Under the pieces are notes generated by a model. The model worked only from the letters and a program-made list of their open reading frames with translations. It did not search any database and was not told the origin of the DNA. Positions 51,741 through 60,755 of a stretch of 63,389 nucleotides of DNA are shown here, piece after piece. This stretch comes from JBCDBH01 sp039184055 (GTDB taxonomy: Bacteria; Acidobacteriota; Thermoanaerobaculia; Multivoradales; J023), in assembly GCA_039184055.1 (NCBI GenBank), contig JBCDBH010000001.1:1-63389 (forward strand). The letters are read 5' to 3'. A program made the translations under genes and the position numbers. Numbering within the stretch: the first letter of the stretch is position 1; the number at the start of each line of letters is the position of its first letter.

Positions 51741-52958
51741 ATGACACCTACACCACACGACCAAGACTTCCCGCACGGTGCCAGCCAACTCGCCAAAGCC
51801 ATCGAAGACGCGCGCAAGATCATGTTCGCCGCGCCCTGGATCGAAGACAGCCCGGATCCTGAGAAGGAACGGGCGGCCGCCGAGCGACAGCTGAAGCATC
51901 AGCTCGCGGCCGCGCTCGATCAGGGGTTCATCCTCCATGACGAGTGCCAGCCACAGCTTCGGTTGCTGAACCAACACAACCAATTCGGTCTCGTCAATCC
52001 AGACAACCGCTATTACATCGGCACCATCAAGACACCCGGCACCTACACCCTGCGGGGCAGACGGGGAACCAGCGCCGATCTGCAGATTCAGCTGGGCGGT
52101 GGGGAGATCTCCGATCCCAACCTCGATCCCGTCAGCCTGCTCTCGCATGAAGACCTCGTGGTCGACGACGACGACAATTTCGTGATCACCATCAGCGATA
52201 CCGATCCGGGTGGTGGCAACTGGCTCAGCAACAAGAACGGAGCCCTCACGGCGAAGAACATCCTGATTCGCGAGAGCTTCATGGATTGGAATACCGAGGT
52301 GGGCTCCACCTGGTACCTCGAGCGCACGGACACGCGTGGCATGCCGAGCCCGCTTCCCGATCGTGACCTCGTCGACTACCAATACGAACGTGCCTCGAAC
52401 TACCTCGTGGAGTCCGCCGCCACCTGGGTCGGGCTGGTCACCAGGCTACTCGACGAGATCCCACGTGGCATTGTGATGCCACCGAAGGAAACCAAGCTCC
52501 CAGGTCAATTCGCTTCCGTCGGCATCTTTCGTATCCAGCCGGACAAGGCGTTCATCATCACGGTGCCCAAGGCTCGCGCGCGGTACCAGGCCGTGCAAGT
52601 TGGCGATCTCTGGTTCAGCGGCCTGGACTTCTGTCACCGGCAGACGAGCCTCACCCTCGCGCAAGCGCGACCGAGTAGCGACGGTCTCTACCGGATGGTG
52701 CTGAGCGCCGAGGATCCCGGTGTCGCCAATTGGTTGGATCCAGCCGGTGCATCCACCTCCTTCATGTACATTCGGTGGCAAGGGCTTCGGAAGCGACACG
52801 ATTTCAAGCCATCCAACTCTCCCCGGGCCCGCCGGGTCGATTTCGACAGGATCCGCGAACACCTGCCCGACGACGAGCCGGATTTCTCGGCCGAAGAGCG
52901 AAAGGAGCAGCTGGCGGCCCGGCAGGCCGCGGGGTTGCGAAGTCCACGCGCGTTTTAA
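51741..52958 (+). CDS. Hypothetical protein, DUF1214-like
   Basis: A 405-residue soluble protein of uncertain family. After an N-terminal helical part (about 15-75) come beta-rich segments with two similar motifs: DTDPGGGNWLSNKN ... ILIRESFMDW (about 155-185) and EDPGVANWLDPAGA ... SFMYIRWQGL (about 325-355). The pattern NWL followed by a hydrophobic/Arg strand is the hallmark of DUF1214 (DUF1254-associated) proteins. The first motif set has no DUF1254 partner here. A polar, charged tail ends the protein. No signal peptide is seen. ATG 51741 is preferred to 51723; neither has a strong ribosome-binding site. Confidence 0.55.
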   Translation: MTPTPHDQDFPHGASQLAKAIEDARKIMFAAPWIEDSPDPEKERAAAERQLKHQLAAALDQGFILHDECQPQLRLLNQHNQFGLVNPDNRYYIGTIKTPGTYTLRGRRGTSADLQIQLGGGEISDPNLDPVSLLSHEDLVVDDDDNFVITISDTDPGGGNWLSNKNGALTAKNILIRESFMDWNTEVGSTWYLERTDTRGMPSPLPDRDLVDYQYERASNYLVESAATWVGLVTRLLDEIPRGIVMPPKETKLPGQFASVGIFRIQPDKAFIITVPKARARYQAVQVGDLWFSGLDFCHRQTSLTLAQARPSSDGLYRMVLSAEDPGVANWLDPAGASTSFMYIRWQGLRKRHDFKPSNSPRARRVDFDRIREHLPDDEPDFSAEERKEQLAARQAAGLRSPRAF

Positions 52959-53051
52959 GGGCGTGCCGTCCTAGAGCTACTTCTCGGGTTGGGATAAATT
53001 GCACGGTGTTGAGTCGTGTCATCCGGTTCCATCCGTCGAGGAGAGTGCAAC

Positions 53052-54599
53052 ATGGTTCGTTCGCTGGTGTTCTGGATGTGTGTGTCGATCGCGGTGACGG
53101 GTCATGCGGCGACTGTCGTTCCCGTGAGTGACGCGCATGTGGTCGACGAAGCGGACGCGATCGTCGTCGGGGTCGTGGTGTCTGAAGAGACGGTCATGGG
53201 CTGCGAGCCGCTGTCGATCTGCACGCGTTATCGCGTCGTGGTGGAGCGTGGTCTCAAGGGCGGCGTCGAGAGGGATGCGCTGATTTCGGTGCGGATCCCG
53301 GGTGGCCAAATCAATAAAGATGGCGTGCTGTCAGCCATGAGGGTTTCGGCGGCGCCGATCATGAAGCGTGGTGATCGGGTGCTGCTGATGCTGGAGCAAG
53401 GGGATCGTGACTACACCTTGCGTCACTACGGTCTCGACGCCTTTCTCGCCGTACCGTCCGCCGAAGGGGAGCTGGCGGTGTCGATGCTCGGTGAAGCCGA
53501 GATGCTCGGCGCGCATCCATTCGCCGCCAATCGGGCGCGCCGTTTCGACGCCTTCGTCGACGCCATCGCGCGCAACGAGCTCGGCGATCGGTCGTATTGG
53601 GTCAGGGCGCACGTTCCGCCGCATCTCACCGAGCGTAACTTTCAGCAGTGTCCCGATCTACCGCTTGTCGTCAGTCATGAGTGGCGCCTCAGCGGCACGG
53701 TCGATGGCTTTAGCGTCGACGATTTCGTGACCCTGACCATCGACGCGCTCAACGCCTGGAACGACGAGGTTCCGAGTCTCGCCGTGCCGTTTGTCGGTTC
53801 CACCACCGCGACTTGGAACAACCTCAATGACGACATCAGCGTGATCACCCAGGATCCGCAGAGCTTCCTGCCGACCTTCAGTCCGACCACCGGTGGCATC
53901 GTCGCCGCCGCGACACGCGTCTCGACGTGTCGTCCCAGCCAGGGGTTTCGTGAGATTCACGATGGTTTCGTCATCATCGCCAATGGCGCGGGTCCGTGGT
54001 TGAGCAGCGGTGTTCAAGGTCTCACCAACGTCGGCGGGCTCACCATGACTCACGAATTCGGTCATACCCTCGGCGCCGGCCACTCCTGTGGCGACTCCGT
54101 CACCCCAGCCTGCTCCACATCTTCGTATCTGAACGCCGCCACCATGCGTGCCTTCCTGCAAACCGACGGTCGGGGCACCGCGCTCGGGCAGTGGGATCGG
54201 GATTTTCTCGACAGCCGCTTCGCCAACAACACCGGCGCGACGTCATGCCAGCCGTCGTCGACCGTCTTGTGTCTCAACGGCGGTCGCTTTCAGGCTGAAG
54301 TCTCATGGCGTGATTTCACCAACAACACCGGCGACGCCACCGCGCGCGACCTCGCCGACGTCGACGATTCGGGTCTTTTCTGGTTCTTCGACCCGAACAA
54401 CATCGAAATGCTGATCAAAGTGCTCGACGGCTGCGCCATCAACGGCCACTACTGGGTCTTCGCCGCCGCTACCACCAACGTCGAATACACCATCCGCGTC
54501 ACCGATACCTCGATCGGCACCGTCCGCACCTACACCAACACCCTAGGCAACGCCTCACCAGCCTTCACCGAAAACATGGCGTTCGCGACCTGTCCGTAA
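53052..54599 (+). CDS. Secreted zinc metalloprotease (matrixin-like) with C-terminal beta domain
   Basis: A 515-residue protein with a signal peptide (LVFWMCVSIAVTGHAA). A beta-rich N-terminal part (about 20-190) precedes a catalytic domain holding the metzincin zinc motif HEFGHTLGAGH (about 340), preceded by GGLTMT and followed by a Cys-rich stretch (SCGDS, ACSTSS). The last roughly 110 residues form a domain seen in many acidobacterial secreted proteins, with DDSGLFWFFDPNNIEMLIKV and GHYWVFAAATTNVEYT-type motifs. GAGGAGAG precedes ATG 53052. Protein or peptide hydrolysis outside the cell is expected. Confidence 0.85.
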   Translation: MVRSLVFWMCVSIAVTGHAATVVPVSDAHVVDEADAIVVGVVVSEETVMGCEPLSICTRYRVVVERGLKGGVERDALISVRIPGGQINKDGVLSAMRVSAAPIMKRGDRVLLMLEQGDRDYTLRHYGLDAFLAVPSAEGELAVSMLGEAEMLGAHPFAANRARRFDAFVDAIARNELGDRSYWVRAHVPPHLTERNFQQCPDLPLVVSHEWRLSGTVDGFSVDDFVTLTIDALNAWNDEVPSLAVPFVGSTTATWNNLNDDISVITQDPQSFLPTFSPTTGGIVAAATRVSTCRPSQGFREIHDGFVIIANGAGPWLSSGVQGLTNVGGLTMTHEFGHTLGAGHSCGDSVTPACSTSSYLNAATMRAFLQTDGRGTALGQWDRDFLDSRFANNTGATSCQPSSTVLCLNGGRFQAEVSWRDFTNNTGDATARDLADVDDSGLFWFFDPNNIEMLIKVLDGCAINGHYWVFAAATTNVEYTIRVTDTSIGTVRTYTNTLGNASPAFTENMAFATCP

Positions 54600-54600
54600 G

Positions 54601-54882
54601 CTAGTCGAGGTCGAGATCATGGAGAGACGTGGCGTCGAGGAGTCGTATCGCTAGCTCATCGATTTCGGTCGGGCTCTTGGCTTCGACCTTCTTTCGTGCC
54701 GTGGGAGTTAGGGTGCCAAAGCGATGTTCGAGCAGGTTGCAGACCATGCGGCCTTGAGTCTTCCATGCCACTTCTTCGAAATAGCTGAGTTCCATGCGTC
54801 TGACCTCCCAATAGTTGAGCTCGCGGAGAATTCTCTCGCAATCAAGAATAGTATCCGAAAAAGAAATCGTTAAATGTGCCAA
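54601..54882 (-). pseudogene. DUF4351-like C-terminal fragment, probable remnant
   Basis: A 93-residue reading frame whose second half (MVCNLLEHRFGTLTPTARKKVEAKSPTEIDELAIRLLDA) has the DUF4351 pattern, normally the C-terminal domain of Rpn/PD-(D/E)XK family transposase-like nucleases. The nuclease domain that should precede it is missing and the first 40 residues do not match it. It may be a decayed fragment or a small stand-alone protein. The gene is adjacent to a 190-bp AT-richer stretch without coding signal. Confidence 0.5.
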
Positions 54883-55041
54883 GTCTAGCTATTGATTCGC
54901 AATATGCACGATTCGTCGTATTTTGGACCCTATCGGAAAAGAATTTCGGCGTGGAATCTCGAACAACAGGCTATCGACGAGCATTGGCCCGCCGAACTCT
55001 CGAACGCTAGTGAATCGGAGACGATTTTCCGCCAAAGTCGG

Positions 55042-55062
55042 TTTTCGACACCCTGTCGAAAA
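55042..55062 (-). terminator. Terminator hairpin for the polysaccharide operon
   Basis: TTTTCGACA and its exact reverse complement flank CCC, giving a 9-bp stem. On the minus strand it begins 12 bp after the stop of the GT4 gene and ends in an A/T-rich arm, which suits an intrinsic terminator. Confidence 0.65.
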
Positions 55063-55073
55063 GCGCTTCTACG

Positions 55074-56255
55074 TCATGCGTCCCAGCCGGCAACCCGTCG
55101 ATAGAGGTTTTCGTAGCGTCGCAGGATTTCGGTGAGGGCGAAGCGTTCTTCGATGCGACGACGCGCGGCGAGGCCGAGGTTGGTCCAGAGCTCGCCGTCT
55201 TCGGTGAGGCGGAGCAGGGCGTCGGCGATGGCGTCACGGTCGCCGCTCGGGACGAGCAGGCCGTCGACGCCGTCGGTGACGATTTCGGGGACGCCGCCGA
55301 CTTCGGTGGAGATGACGGCACAGCCACAGGCCATGGCTTCGAGCAGGGCGTTGGGCGAGCCTTCTTCTCGCGAGGTGAGGGCGAAGACGTCGAGCGCGGG
55401 AAGGATGTCGGGGATGTCACCGCGACGACCGAGGAAGTGGGCGCGGTCACCGAGCTGTTGCTTGGCCTGGGCTTCGAGGGCTTCGCGCTCGGGGCCGTCG
55501 CCGACCAGGACGAGACGGAGATCGGCGCCACGTTGGCGCGCCTCGGCGACGGCATCGATCAACAGGTCGTAGCGTTTGGTGGTGGCGAGACGACCGACGG
55601 CGCCGACCAGGATGCTCTCGCCGTCGTCACCGGGTAGGGCGAGGGCGCGTCGGGCACCGGCATGGTTGCGATCGGCGCGGTCGCCGGGGTGGAAGCGTTC
55701 GGCGTCGACGCCGTTGCCGATCACTTCGATCACCGCTGGATCGACGCCTTCATCGACCATCCGTGCCTTGACCGCCTCGGAGACGGCTTCGGTCATGGTG
55801 CAGGCGCCGCGGGTGATACGGAGCGCCATGGCGGGCAGGCGTCCACGCATGGCGGCGAGGCTGCGCTGGCCACAGAGCACCGGTGGTTTGGATGTGGCGC
55901 GTCGTGCCGCGAGGCCGGCCATGACGTTGGCGCGATAGAGCAGGCCGTGTACCAGGTCGTAGCCTTCACCGTCGTGGGCTTCGTCGAAGATCTTGGCGAG
56001 ATGGATGGTGCCGAGCAGGATCGCGGGGAGCTGCCACACCGGCACGGAGGGGGGCATATCGAGGCTATGCACGGGAAAGCCGGCGTCGGCGATGGTCTTG
56101 CCGGCGCGTCCGGGCGTGCATAGGGAGCAGACCTCGACGGCCACCCGTGCCGGGTCGAGACGGGTGGCGAGGTTGACCAACATGCCTTCGGTACCGCCGA
56201 CGTCACTGGTGGTGACCACGGCGAGCAGGCGGAGCGGGCGATCAGGCGTGGGCAT
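55074..56255 (-). CDS. Glycosyltransferase family 4 protein
   Basis: A 393-residue GT4 enzyme with two Rossmann-like halves. The N-terminal glycine loop is in TTSDVGGTEGMLVNLA; the C-terminal nucleotide-sugar site has VGRLATTKRYDLLIDAV and SREEGSPNALLEAMACG, where Glu residues form the EX7E motif. It would add a sugar to a lipid-linked or nascent glycan in the cytoplasm. The donor is unknown. GAGG precedes the ATG, which lies 14 bp inside the end of the CapK-like gene. It is the last gene of the four-gene run 59914-55074. Confidence 0.85.
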   Translation of the reverse strand: MPTPDRPLRLLAVVTTSDVGGTEGMLVNLATRLDPARVAVEVCSLCTPGRAGKTIADAGFPVHSLDMPPSVPVWQLPAILLGTIHLAKIFDEAHDGEGYDLVHGLLYRANVMAGLAARRATSKPPVLCGQRSLAAMRGRLPAMALRITRGACTMTEAVSEAVKARMVDEGVDPAVIEVIGNGVDAERFHPGDRADRNHAGARRALALPGDDGESILVGAVGRLATTKRYDLLIDAVAEARQRGADLRLVLVGDGPEREALEAQAKQQLGDRAHFLGRRGDIPDILPALDVFALTSREEGSPNALLEAMACGCAVISTEVGGVPEIVTDGVDGLLVPSGDRDAIADALLRLTEDGELWTNLGLAARRRIEERFALTEILRRYENLYRRVAGWDA

Positions 56256-57621
56256 CGTCGTCCTCGCGAATGCCGAGCATGGCGCGGCTGATTTTCGAGA
56301 TCACCAGACGACGTTTACCGGCGCCGGAGAGGGGAATGTCGTCGACCCACTCGATGTCGATCGCGAGCTCGCCACGTGTGGTGTCGGCGAGACTGCTCGT
56401 CACCTCTTTTTCGACCGCCGTGCGATCGACCCCGTCACGACCGACGAGCAGGATGCGCATGCGATCGAGCTCGTCTTGATGCACCTGGTAGCGATGGATG
56501 CTCTGGATGTTCTTGAAGAGCACCACGAAGACGTGGGTCACCAAAAAGGCGCCGCTGGGTAAGACGACGAGATCGGGCATCCGCCCTTCGATGCGTTCGA
56601 GCATCGGCAGACTGCGTCCACACGGGCTACGGAGCCCGGGGTCGGCGGCCACCGCGACGTCGCCGAGCTCGTAGCGGATCAGCGGCATGGCGTCATTGTC
56701 GAGCTGGGTGGCGATGATCCGACCGCGTTCGCCGGGGGCTACCGGCCCGTCGGGGCCGATGATCTCGAAGATGGCGTTTTCGGGATGGAGCAGAAAGCGC
56801 TCGCCACTCTCGAGGCTTTGACTGGCGAGATGAAAGCCCTCGCCTCCGGCGCCGTAGTAATCGAGCACCCGCACCCCGAACGCTTCTTCGATGGTGTCGC
56901 GATAGGCGGGGTAGAGCGTGTCACCGGTGGCGGTGATGCTACGCATCGACGGGGTGCGCAGGTTGTTGTCGAGCATGAAGCGAGCGAGTGCGTAGAGCGA
57001 CGAGGAGAAGCCGTTGAGATAAGGGATGCGCCGTCGGTTGATCGTGTCGACCAGGGTGCGAGCGTCGAGATTGTCGGCATTGAAGGTCAGATACGCACAG
57101 CGAAAAAGCCGGTCTTGCAGCTTCTTTTTCCAGCCCAAACGCGGATTGAGATTGATCGTCAGATAGGGATCGCCGGGACGATAGCCACCCCAGCCCCAGA
57201 TCCGGAAGCGCAACGCCCAAAACCAGCTTTCTTGCTCCATCGAGCGATGAAAGACCATCGGCGAGCCGGTGGAGCCACTGGTCCGACTGCTGATCACCCG
57301 GCCCTTGTAGACGTCGAGCGGAAAGGCGCCTGTTGCTGCTTGAAAACGCGCTTTGGTGACGATCGGTACGCCGTCGAGCGGCTCGTAGGTCGACGGTGGC
57401 CCGGGCTCGCGCTCCCAGAGCTCACGATAGAAGGTGCTGTGGCGACGCGTGAAATCGAGCGTTCGGGTGAGCTTGTCGAGCTGCCGTCGGCGGATCTCGC
57501 CGCGATCCAGATATTCAGTATCGCGGAGGTGAGCGAGCTTGCGCCCGATCGCGGTGCCGTTCAGCCGATCGAGCATCGGAAAGACGGTGGGCTCGAAGAG
57601 GCGGGTGTAGAGATCGGCCAT
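56242..57621 (-). CDS. CapK/phenylacetate-CoA ligase-like adenylate-forming enzyme
   Basis: A 459-residue protein of the PaaK/CapK group. RTSGSTGSPMVF is the phosphate-binding loop (about 120), DYYGAGGEG and PLIRYELGDV match further adenylation motifs, and the C-terminal domain ends in GAGKRRLVISKI. CapK-like members in capsule or polysaccharide loci are thought to activate acids for glycan modification. The start 57621 is supported by GAGGG 5 bases upstream; an upstream in-frame start is not. It lies 20 bp after the deacetylase stop. Confidence 0.85.
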   Translation of the reverse strand: MADLYTRLFEPTVFPMLDRLNGTAIGRKLAHLRDTEYLDRGEIRRRQLDKLTRTLDFTRRHSTFYRELWEREPGPPSTYEPLDGVPIVTKARFQAATGAFPLDVYKGRVISSRTSGSTGSPMVFHRSMEQESWFWALRFRIWGWGGYRPGDPYLTINLNPRLGWKKKLQDRLFRCAYLTFNADNLDARTLVDTINRRRIPYLNGFSSSLYALARFMLDNNLRTPSMRSITATGDTLYPAYRDTIEEAFGVRVLDYYGAGGEGFHLASQSLESGERFLLHPENAIFEIIGPDGPVAPGERGRIIATQLDNDAMPLIRYELGDVAVAADPGLRSPCGRSLPMLERIEGRMPDLVVLPSGAFLVTHVFVVLFKNIQSIHRYQVHQDELDRMRILLVGRDGVDRTAVEKEVTSSLADTTRGELAIDIEWVDDIPLSGAGKRRLVISKISRAMLGIREDDDAHA

Positions 57622-57641
57622 GTCGGACCCTCGAAGAACGT

Positions 57642-58670
57642 TTAGCGACCACGGAAGCGACGCAGCCACACGCGCAGGGCTTCGTCGAAGAGCCCGGCGA
57701 GCCGGGCGTCGAGCACCGCCGTCGAGTCGCTCCCGACTCCGAGACGGTGCAGCCGATACAGGTCATGCTCGACCCCGTTGGCGCCCCGGATGGTCGAGCA
57801 GGCGGCGTTGAATCCAGAGCTCCGGAGACTATCAACCGTCGTCTGGTCGAAGTCATGGGCGCTGCCGTTGGGATAGGCGAAGAGGGTCGGCCGATGACCG
57901 ATCATCGCTTCGATCCGGTCGCGCGACTCGATGATTTCGCGACGTTGCTCGTCGCCGTCGAGGATGCTGAGAATCGGGTGGGTGACGGTGTGGGCGCCGA
58001 ATTCGACGCCCTGCTCGAGCAGGGCGCGCACCGTCGGCCAGGGAATCGGTCGCGCCGGCGGTCGCGGCGCATCGAATTGCTCGAGCAGCGTGGCGAGATT
58101 GGCGGTGGCGCGCCGACGTACGGGCGCCGGGTGGTATTTGAGCTTGCGCACCAGATCCGACACCGGTGAACGCGGTGGCCACTCGTCGAACACGCCGGCG
58201 AGCCGGTGCTCGGAAGGCGGATTGGGGACGCGGGCCAAGGCTTCGAGCGCGCGCCGCGCGGTATCGAACCACAGAGGTTCGCCGTCGAGAAAACCGGTGG
58301 TGAGAAAGATCGTCGCGGTGGCTCCGGCGTCACGCAGCACCGGCCAGGCGTTGTCGGCGTTGCCGAGCAGACCGTCGTCGAAGGTGATGACGAGCAGATC
58401 GCGCTCGAGCTGCTGATACCGCAGCGCATCGACCGCCGTTCCGAGACTGACGATCGGAAAGTGCTTTTGGAGATGACGGATATGGGTGGCGAATCGTGAC
58501 CGGCTGACGACGCTCTCGCGCTCATGATCGTCGGGTGAGACGTCGTGATACTCGAGGATGAACACGCGATAGTGACCACGCTTGCGCCGTCTGAGATGAC
58601 GGAGCCGCGTCCAGCCGCTGGCCACCGCGAGCCGCGAGACGAGGCTGACGAGGGCGCGTCGTCGGCTCAT
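57642..58670 (-). CDS. Polysaccharide deacetylase (NodB family)
   Basis: A 342-residue carbohydrate esterase 4 protein. The first NodB motif appears as VITFDDGLLGN (two Asp residues), the second as HTVTHPIL (His-x3-His), so the metal site is complete. A basic N-terminus (RRRALVSLVSRLA) is either a weak signal or a membrane-proximal segment. It should remove acetyl groups from N-acetyl sugars of a surface or exported glycan. Its ATG overlaps the stop of the GT4 gene before it (ATGA), and CapK follows, tying it to the polysaccharide operon. Confidence 0.88.
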   Translation of the reverse strand: MSRRRALVSLVSRLAVASGWTRLRHLRRRKRGHYRVFILEYHDVSPDDHERESVVSRSRFATHIRHLQKHFPIVSLGTAVDALRYQQLERDLLVITFDDGLLGNADNAWPVLRDAGATATIFLTTGFLDGEPLWFDTARRALEALARVPNPPSEHRLAGVFDEWPPRSPVSDLVRKLKYHPAPVRRRATANLATLLEQFDAPRPPARPIPWPTVRALLEQGVEFGAHTVTHPILSILDGDEQRREIIESRDRIEAMIGHRPTLFAYPNGSAHDFDQTTVDSLRSSGFNAACSTIRGANGVEHDLYRLHRLGVGSDSTAVLDARLAGLFDEALRVWLRRFRGR

Positions 58671-59914
58671 GACTTGTTGAGCTTAGTCGATTCGCTCTTA
58701 GCCGCGCGATGCCGATCGATGGCGTGCTGGCAGGCGTCGACGACGCGCCGCGCGTTGTCTTGCCAGGTGAGCGACGTGCGAGCGCGTTCGGCGGCGGCGG
58801 CGCCGAGCGCGCGGCGTCGTTCGGGGTCGTCCACCAGGTCGAGCACCGTCTCGACCATCGCCTCGTCGTTGCCGGGTGGAAAGAGCAGGCCTTCCTCGCC
58901 GTCACGCATCAGCTCGCCGAGCGGGCCGTGGCCCGGTGCGACGATGGCGCGACCGGCGGCCATCCATTCGAGCACCTTGAGCGGGCATTGATACCAGGCG
59001 GCTTCGGCGAGCACGCCGATATCGAGACACGCCACCAGCGCCGGCACCCGTTCGTGGGGCACGCGCCCGGTGAAGAGCACGCGCTCACCGAGGGGTGCGA
59101 GCGCGTCGCGCAGCGTCTCCATGCCTGAACCGGCGCCGACAAAAAGAAAGCACGTCGCGTCGCGTTGGCTGGCCACCGTGGTCACCAGACGGGCGAGCCG
59201 GTCCATATCGTGCCAAGGCTGAAACGAGCCGACGTAGCCGATGACGGTTTTGGAGCCGTGGTTGGTCTCGGAGCCGGCCGTCGCACCGAGTCGTTCGAGG
59301 GTCTCTGAATCGGGCTCGATGCCGGGATGGAAGACATCGATATCGGCGCCGTTGGGCACCACGAAAAGCTTGTCGGACGCGACCCCGTCATCGGCGAAAT
59401 GTGCCGCCAACGCGCCCGACACCACGGTGATCGCCTGGGCGCGACGTCGTTTGTAGCGTCCACACCAGCGACGCAGCGTCAGCCAGTTGACGTATTCCGA
59501 GCGGTATTTGGCCAGCTCTTCGAGCGGTCCGTTGATCTCCAACACGAGCGGTAGATCGAGCCGTCGAGCGACGATCGGCGCCGAGATCGACAGACCCTGG
59601 CTGCGCACCAAAAGCACATCGGGACGATTGCCGGTGCGGAGCAGTGCGGTTTCGCGGGGGATGTATCGCGCGTTCCAATAGAACTCTTTGGGGTCGTGGA
59701 GATAGCGACCGAAGTGCCGTTTCGCCCAGGCGCGAAAGCGGGAAGTGAGCGGTGGTCGCCCCCCTCCACTGCCACTGTTTGTCGACGCAGGCGCCAAATT
59801 GCCGGCATGCACATCGACCCTGTGGCCGAGCGCGCGGGCGCCGTCGGCGAATTGCCGAACGTGTTGAAACGCCGTGTCGCGGCCGAAGAGATAGTGGATA
59901 TACGCGATGTGCAC
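58667..59914 (-). CDS. Glycosyltransferase family 4 protein
   Basis: A 415-residue GT4 enzyme. It begins IAYIHYLFGRDTAFQHVRQ, has an internal Gly/Ser-rich loop (NSGSGGGRPP) and the C-terminal nucleotide-sugar motif ISISA-type helix with EWMAAGRAIVAPGHGPLGEL (EX7E region). The first gene of the run, starting at GTG 59914, with only a weak ribosome-binding site. The C-terminus is basic (KSESTKLNKS). Sugar and acceptor are unknown. Confidence 0.82.
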   Translation of the reverse strand: MHIAYIHYLFGRDTAFQHVRQFADGARALGHRVDVHAGNLAPASTNSGSGGGRPPLTSRFRAWAKRHFGRYLHDPKEFYWNARYIPRETALLRTGNRPDVLLVRSQGLSISAPIVARRLDLPLVLEINGPLEELAKYRSEYVNWLTLRRWCGRYKRRRAQAITVVSGALAAHFADDGVASDKLFVVPNGADIDVFHPGIEPDSETLERLGATAGSETNHGSKTVIGYVGSFQPWHDMDRLARLVTTVASQRDATCFLFVGAGSGMETLRDALAPLGERVLFTGRVPHERVPALVACLDIGVLAEAAWYQCPLKVLEWMAAGRAIVAPGHGPLGELMRDGEEGLLFPPGNDEAMVETVLDLVDDPERRRALGAAAAERARTSLTWQDNARRVVDACQHAIDRHRAAKSESTKLNKS

Positions 59915-59951
59915 CGGGCGATCTTAAATCACGTCACGGTAGGCTCGGGAC

Positions 59952-60755
59952 ATGAAGTGGTTTTCATGGCTTGCGATCGTTGCTCTCGGTGTTCTGATGT
60001 CGATGCCTGCTGTGGCGCAGCCCGGGCGTCCACCCGGTCCACCGCTCCGCGTCGAAGCGCATCCGCCGTTTCGTTCCGGGCCGCCGCGACCGCCAACGGT
60101 GAGGTTTCCCGATCGTTTTCCGCCCGCTTTCCCGCCGCTTGTCGATCACGGTGGCAAGCCGGAAGGTCTCGACGTCAGCCATTTTCAGCATGAGATCGAC
60201 TGGCGCGCGGTGCGCTCGAGTCGCGCGGTGTTCGTTTATGTGAAGGCCACGGAGGGGGTCGATCTACCCGACGAGCTTTTCGCCGAGAATTGGCGGGGAG
60301 CGGGTGAGGTCGGCCTGCTGCGTGGCGCGTACCATGTGTTTCAGCCGCTCGACGATGGCGCCGCGCAGGCGCGGTTTTTTCTCGAGGTCGCCAAGCCGCG
60401 CTCGGGCGATTTGCTACCCATGCTCGATGTCGAGGTGCGCAAGGATGTCGATGCCGCGACGCTGTTGGCGCGTGTTCAGGCGTGGCTCGACACGGTCGAG
60501 GAGGCGCTCGGGGTCAAGCCGGTTGTCTACACCAATCCGCGTTTTTGGAATGCGCTCGGCGGTGCGAGCTTCGATGCCTATCCGCTGTGGGTCGCCGAAT
60601 ATGGCGTGCCCGCGCCCGTGGTGCCGACGGCCTGGAGCCGTTGGACGCTGTGGCAGCACACCCGCCAGGGTCGGGTGCCCGGGGTGGTCAAACCGGTCGA
60701 TCTCGACCGGTTCAACGGTTCGTTCGAGGAGCTGCGTCGCGCGGTGATCCCGTGA
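59952..60755 (+). CDS. Glycoside hydrolase family 25 lysozyme-like muramidase, exported
   Basis: A 267-residue protein with a signal peptide (WFSWLAIVALGVLMSMPAVA), a proline-rich linker (about 24-58) and a GH25 domain (about 68-260). GLDVSHFQHEIDW holds the first catalytic Asp, LPMLDVEV the DxE pair and WQHT a late substrate contact. GH25 enzymes cleave the glycan backbone of peptidoglycan. It stands opposite to the polysaccharide genes on either side, and its 3' end overlaps a GT4 gene by 44 bp. A role in wall remodelling for polymer export is possible. Confidence 0.88.
   Translation: MKWFSWLAIVALGVLMSMPAVAQPGRPPGPPLRVEAHPPFRSGPPRPPTVRFPDRFPPAFPPLVDHGGKPEGLDVSHFQHEIDWRAVRSSRAVFVYVKATEGVDLPDELFAENWRGAGEVGLLRGAYHVFQPLDDGAAQARFFLEVAKPRSGDLLPMLDVEVRKDVDAATLLARVQAWLDTVEEALGVKPVVYTNPRFWNALGGASFDAYPLWVAEYGVPAPVVPTAWSRWTLWQHTRQGRVPGVVKPVDLDRFNGSFEELRRAVIP

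Noticed and set aside
54892..55135. Short plus-strand open frames upstream of the GT4 gene
   Set aside because: They have no ribosome-binding site, overlap the terminator hairpin and match no family pattern that I recognise.
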